Assembly (NCBI GenBank): GCA_018061385.1
Contig: JAGOUF010000052.1
Coordinates: 1-9,147 of the forward strand
Direction: 5' to 3'
From: Chitinophagaceae bacterium
Lineage (GTDB): Bacteria; Bacteroidota; Bacteroidia; Chitinophagales; Chitinophagaceae
DNA: 9,147 nucleotides
Positions 5,550 through 9,147 of the stretch are shown here, one piece after another (within the stretch, counting starts at the first letter, position 1; every line of letters starts with the position of its first letter). The notes under the pieces are model-generated. The model was not told the origin of the DNA and made no database searches. It was given only the letters and a program-made list of their open reading frames with translations. The position numbers and the translations under genes were made by a program.

Positions 5550-7178
5550 ATGCTCAAAAAACTGTTGTTCATTTTTATTGCAACGCTTTTAAGTGTTGTA
5601 TCAAAAACGGTATTTGCACAACAACGTACAGATACTTTACAACCAGGAAAAGTGTTGAATGTGCTTTTTGCCGATAGAATGAATATTCAAAAAAAAGATT
5701 CTAATCAACAATTTATTTCATTGGTGGGCAATGTAAAAGTAAGCCAAGGCAACACTTTGTTTTATGCTGATAGTGCTGTATTAAATCAACAAGCAAATAC
5801 ACTAGAATCGTTTGGACATGTGCATATTAACGATGCAGATAGCATACACACTTATGCAGATTATTTAAAATATTTAGGCAAAGAAAAAAAAGCATATTTA
5901 AAAAAGAATGTTCGTTTAACAGATGGCCGAGGAATATTAACTACAGATGAATTGGAATATGATGTAAACACCAAAATTGGCACATACAAAAAAAGTGGCA
6001 AAGTTGTAAATGGTAAAACCATACTTACCAGTAAAGAAGCTTTGTACTACGGAGAAACTAGAGATATTTATTTTACTAACAAAGTAGTTTTGATTGATCC
6101 AGGTTATAAAATTTATACAGATACTTTATTGTACAATACTTACACCAACGTTACCACATTTGTGGCTCCAACAAAAATTGTAACAGATGGAAGAACCATT
6201 AAAACCAAGGATGGTTACTACGACTTAAAAAGAAAAAAAGCATACTTTGGTAAACGTCCAGAAATAGAAGATAGCAGTGGAACTATTAAAGCCAATGAAG
6301 TAGCTTTTGACGATAGCACAAATACAGCAGAATTTAAAGGCAACGTGGTTTACAAAGGAAAAGATACAGCCAAAGGTTTTGATTTAGTTGCCAATAAAGT
6401 GGCTACCAATAGTAAAAAAGGTTCTCTATTGGCAACAGAATCTCCATTGTTGATTATTAAGCAAGGTAAAGATTCAGTTTTTATAAGAGCCGATACTTTG
6501 TTTACAGCAAAACTGTCTGATTTATTGAAAGAAAAAAAAGTACCTAATTTAAGAGATACAGTTGAACACAGTTTATTCAATATAGATAAAAAAGATACTG
6601 ACTCTAGCTCTGATAAATTTTTTGAAGCATATGCTCATGTTAGAATTTTTTCAGATTCGTTACAAGCCGTTGGCGATAGCTTATTTTATAGTTTAAAAGA
6701 TTCGGTATTTAGATTGTTTAAAAGCCCTGTTACTTGGAGTCAAGAAAATCAACTATCTGGCGATACTATTTATTTATATTTAAAGAATAAACAACCCGAA
6801 AAAATCAGGGTTTTTGAAAATGCCATGGCCATAAGCGATGCAACAAATGGCTATTACAACCAAGTTGTAGGTAAAACCATCAATGCTTTTTTTGTTGATG
6901 GAAAAATTAATTATTTACGAAGCAAAGGAAGCCCTGCTGAAAGTATTTATTATGGAGTTGATGATTATGGCAAATTTTTTGGTGTAAATAAAGCCACCTC
7001 AGATGTTATTGATATGTATTTTTTACTAGGCAAGCCAGATAAAGTAGTTTTTAGAAATAAATTAGAAGGCACAACATATCCTATGCGTCAGGTAAACCAT
7101 GAAACCATTAAAGTAAGAGGCTTTAAATGGTTACAAGATAAACGCCCAAAAAGTAAATTTGAAATTTTAAGCAATTAA
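5550..7178 (+). CDS. Large OstA/LptA-like periplasmic protein, probable LPS transport
   Basis: A 542-residue exported protein with signal peptide 1-23 (MLKK, hydrophobic core, VFA before QQ). Residues 30-330 are a long run of beta-strand repeats typical of the OstA/LptA fold: GNVKVSQGNTLFYADSAVLNQ-type units, then GHVHINDADSIHTYADYLKY, KAYLKKNVRLTDGRG and KGNVVYKG. A Ser/Asp/Lys-rich break at 345-358 is followed by a second OstA-like region (360-470: AYAHVRIFSDSLQAVGDSLFY and SGDTIYLYLKN), then a mixed tail. It is about three times longer than E. coli LptA (about 185 residues), the usual size for Bacteroidota OstA-like proteins. By family it would form part of a periplasmic beta-jellyroll bridge carrying LPS to the LptD outer-membrane complex, or act as an LptD-related N-terminal module; no beta-barrel domain is present. 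It lies 1 nt after the MCE gene and 2 nt before nhaA, so cotranscription is likely. Confidence 0.88.
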   Translation: MLKKLLFIFIATLLSVVSKTVFAQQRTDTLQPGKVLNVLFADRMNIQKKDSNQQFISLVGNVKVSQGNTLFYADSAVLNQQANTLESFGHVHINDADSIHTYADYLKYLGKEKKAYLKKNVRLTDGRGILTTDELEYDVNTKIGTYKKSGKVVNGKTILTSKEALYYGETRDIYFTNKVVLIDPGYKIYTDTLLYNTYTNVTTFVAPTKIVTDGRTIKTKDGYYDLKRKKAYFGKRPEIEDSSGTIKANEVAFDDSTNTAEFKGNVVYKGKDTAKGFDLVANKVATNSKKGSLLATESPLLIIKQGKDSVFIRADTLFTAKLSDLLKEKKVPNLRDTVEHSLFNIDKKDTDSSSDKFFEAYAHVRIFSDSLQAVGDSLFYSLKDSVFRLFKSPVTWSQENQLSGDTIYLYLKNKQPEKIRVFENAMAISDATNGYYNQVVGKTINAFFVDGKINYLRSKGSPAESIYYGVDDYGKFFGVNKATSDVIDMYFLLGKPDKVVFRNKLEGTTYPMRQVNHETIKVRGFKWLQDKRPKSKFEILSN

Positions 7179-7180
7179 AT

Positions 7181-8428
7181 ATGATAGGCGATTTAAAAAA
7201 TAAATTTATTCATCCACTTAAAGAAATTTTACACGATAGTAGATCTATCGGAATTATACTTTTATTGTGCACAGCCATCTCTTTAATAATTGCCAATTTG
7301 CCTTCAATTAGTGCAGGTTATCAAAATTTTTGGGAGCATAGTTTTGACGGCACAACCAATCATCATTTGCATATTGGAATATTGGATTTGCCCAATTCAT
7401 TTATTTTAGTAATTAACGATTTTTTGATGGCGTTTTTCTTCTTCCTTGCTGGCATGGAAATAAAAAGAGAATTGGTTCTTGGCGAATTGTCATCATTAAA
7501 AAAATCTCTATTGCCCATCTTAGCTGCAATTGGAGGAATGTTGGTTCCAGCTATTTTGTTTTCGCTATTTAACAAAGGCGATTCTCATCATATTGCAGGT
7601 TGGGCAATTCCAACAGCAACAGACATTGCTTTTACTTTAGGCGTAGCTTCTTTATTAGGAAATAAAGTACCTGTAGCACTAAAAATATTTATTACAGCAT
7701 TAGCAATTATAGACGATTTAGGTGCTATTATAGTAATTGCATTGTTCTATGGTAGTCAAATAAAGTTTATGTTTTTATTGGCCTGTGCAATAATTGTTGC
7801 AGCTATTTATGCCTTAAATAAACTTAAAGTAAAATTTGGAATTGTACATATTGTTTTAGGTCTTGTATTGTGGTATTGTATGTTCAACTCTGGCATTCAT
7901 GCAACAGTTGCAGGTGTTGTGCTGGCATTTTTAATTCCAGTAAATCAATTGTCTAAATTCGAATTAAAAATACATGCACCCGTATACTTTTTAATTATGC
8001 CATTGTTTGCCTTGGCCAATACAGCCATTACATTTCCTACAAATATTGCAGAAGCTTTAAATGGAAATTTAAGTTGGGGAATAATTGCAGGTTTGCTTTT
8101 AGGCAAACCAATAGGCATTTGTTTAGCTAGTTATTTTATGGTGCATAAAAATTATGCTCAACTACCTACAAAAACCAATTGGAATCAAATGATTGGAGCT
8201 AGCATTTTGTGTGGCATTGGCTTTACAATGAGTATCTTTATTGCAACCTTAGCTTTTACATCGGTAGAGGAACAGAACATTTCAAAAATTTCTGTATTGT
8301 TGGCATCTGCTGCTGCAATGATTATTGGTTTTATATGGCTGAAATTTAGTAAAGCAACTCCTACAACAAACAAGTCATCAACTGAGCCTATCGATGAATA
8401 TCAAGATGAAGCTTTTGAAAACAATTAG
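7181..8428 (+). CDS. nhaA: Na+/H+ antiporter NhaA
   Basis: A 415-residue inner-membrane protein with about 12 hydrophobic helices. It exchanges cytoplasmic Na+ or Li+ for external H+, driven by the proton gradient, and so controls pH and sodium load. Family motifs are all present: FFFFLAGMEIKRELVLGEL (85-103), PTATDIAFTLGVASLLG (144-160) with Asp148, ALAIIDDLGAI (173-183) with the ion-binding pair Asp178-Asp179, SGIHATVAGVVLAFLIP (237-253) and LLLGKPIGI (305-313) with Lys309. By alignment from memory these correspond to Asp133, Asp163, Asp164 and Lys300 of E. coli NhaA, so the protein should be active. The C-terminal 25 residues are hydrophilic and acidic. The ATG lies 2 nt after the OstA-like stop codon, so nhaA is probably the third gene of that cluster. 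It faces the YhhN gene tail to tail, with no terminator hairpin seen. Confidence 0.97.
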   Translation: MIGDLKNKFIHPLKEILHDSRSIGIILLLCTAISLIIANLPSISAGYQNFWEHSFDGTTNHHLHIGILDLPNSFILVINDFLMAFFFFLAGMEIKRELVLGELSSLKKSLLPILAAIGGMLVPAILFSLFNKGDSHHIAGWAIPTATDIAFTLGVASLLGNKVPVALKIFITALAIIDDLGAIIVIALFYGSQIKFMFLLACAIIVAAIYALNKLKVKFGIVHIVLGLVLWYCMFNSGIHATVAGVVLAFLIPVNQLSKFELKIHAPVYFLIMPLFALANTAITFPTNIAEALNGNLSWGIIAGLLLGKPIGICLASYFMVHKNYAQLPTKTNWNQMIGASILCGIGFTMSIFIATLAFTSVEEQNISKISVLLASAAAMIIGFIWLKFSKATPTTNKSSTEPIDEYQDEAFENN

Positions 8429-8437
8429 CAACTTAAA

Positions 8438-9136
8438 TTATCCTTTTAAATATCTAGCGAAACCTTGTGCCAACATACATTGAGCATAACCGTATGTCAT
8501 CATTACAATTACACCCAAAAACTCCATATCAACATATTTAAATTTATGTATGGCAATGGTAGCATCTGAAATAATAAATAAAACAGCTCCAGGAATAAAA
8601 AATTGAATGGCCATATTTCTTTTACCTCTATTAGAAAAAATATTGGCAGCAAACACAGCCATTATACCTATAGAAATGGCATATACATAAACCGGAATTT
8701 CGAACTGAGGAAATGCAGCTATATCTAATTTCATAAAGTTATACATAGCAGCATATAAGCCTGTTAAAATGATTAAAGCAACTATAACTGTTTCATAATT
8801 GGTAGTGCTTTCAATAGGTTGTACTCTGTAAAAAAATATGGAGTAAAAAATATGTGTTCCTAAAAATGCTACCATACCCAAAGCAAAAAAAGTATCACTT
8901 GTTTGTGTAAGTAAAATATCGCCAATCCAAGCAAAAGTTAATCCTAAAAAAATCAACATTTTAGAACGTTGAAATCTGTTCTTTCTAGAATTTAAAAAAA
9001 TGTATGCCATTAAAATTGGCATCAACAATATTTTGGAATAAAAATGAAAATTTACATTTTGTTGATACACAAAAAAGCTATCTAAAAACAATACCATCCA
9101 AAAAAGTATAATCCCGTTTTTCTTTAAAATTTGCAT
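8438..9136 (-). CDS. YhhN family integral membrane protein (lysoplasmalogenase-like)
   Basis: A 232-residue polytopic membrane protein with about eight hydrophobic helices and no signal peptide. Recognisable YhhN/TMEM86 features are SKILLMPILMAYIF (34-47, the usual K-P-L-like helix), FAWIGDILL (68-76) with Asp73, and PGAVLFIISDATIAIHKF (182-199) with Asp191. The two acidic residues in membrane helices are the probable active-site carboxylates. Animal TMEM86 proteins, of the same family, hydrolyse the vinyl-ether bond of lysoplasmalogen; the bacterial substrate is generally unknown, so only the family is assigned. The ATG at 9136-9134 precedes a first helix that starts at about residue 8, so the start looks right. 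Only 11 nt of upstream sequence are in the window, so its promoter is not visible. Its stop codon is 9 nt from that of nhaA on the opposite strand. Confidence 0.85.
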   Translation of the reverse strand: MQILKKNGIILFWMVLFLDSFFVYQQNVNFHFYSKILLMPILMAYIFLNSRKNRFQRSKMLIFLGLTFAWIGDILLTQTSDTFFALGMVAFLGTHIFYSIFFYRVQPIESTTNYETVIVALIILTGLYAAMYNFMKLDIAAFPQFEIPVYVYAISIGIMAVFAANIFSNRGKRNMAIQFFIPGAVLFIISDATIAIHKFKYVDMEFLGVIVMMTYGYAQCMLAQGFARYLKG

Positions 9137-9147
9137 CTACTATAATT

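Noticed and set aside
6350..6580. Minus-strand ORF of 76 codons inside the OstA-like gene
   Set aside because: It is antisense to a continuous OstA-like repeat region and shows no protein features of its own.
7363..8373. Two minus-strand ORFs (7363-7575 and 8185-8373) inside nhaA
   Set aside because: Both are opposite conserved NhaA helices and have no independent support.

Overview
The window looks like chromosome of an AT-rich member of the Bacteroidota, most likely Chitinophagaceae or a close relative. The evidence is an OstA-like protein of about 540 residues, an MCE protein with a Bacteroidota-type C-terminal tail, an SSB with a Q/N-rich linker, a GH92 mannosidase, and gene starts that mostly lack a Shine-Dalgarno sequence. 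The assignment rests on protein style only; there is no rRNA marker. No tRNA, rRNA, insertion sequence, CRISPR array or phage gene is visible.

Layout. Bases 1-2594 read on the minus strand. In the direction of transcription they hold a tiny alanine/threonine-rich lipoprotein gene (2594-2397), a GC-richer, potentially structured 3' region ending in a strong terminator (2396-2272), ssb (2135-1635) with its own terminator, and the first 514 codons of a secreted GH92 alpha-mannosidase that runs off the left edge. A 148-bp A/T-tract-rich divergent intergenic region (2595-2742) separates the lipoprotein gene from a plus-strand pair: an ECF-like sigma factor (2743-3309) and, immediately downstream, a membrane-anchored trypsin-like (S1C) protease whose cytoplasmic N-terminus resembles an anti-sigma domain (3312-4412). 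A strong hairpin terminator at 4431-4465 closes that pair.

Bases 4550-8428 form a tight plus-strand cluster with gaps of 1 and 2 nt: an MCE/MlaD-type lipid-transport protein, a large OstA/LptA-like protein, and the Na+/H+ antiporter NhaA. The first two both serve envelope lipid or LPS traffic; NhaA is probably carried on the same transcript. A YhhN-family membrane protein (9136-8438, minus) converges on nhaA with only 9 nt between the stop codons.

The most interesting part is 2300-4412. A sigma factor is paired with a predicted one-polypeptide anti-sigma/transmembrane/protease, next to a divergent lipoprotein gene whose upstream region shares an inverted GTAACCC motif with the sigma gene. 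This could be a compact envelope-stress circuit in which sensing protease and anti-sigma are fused. That is an inference from domain order and gene order, not something shown by the sequence alone.
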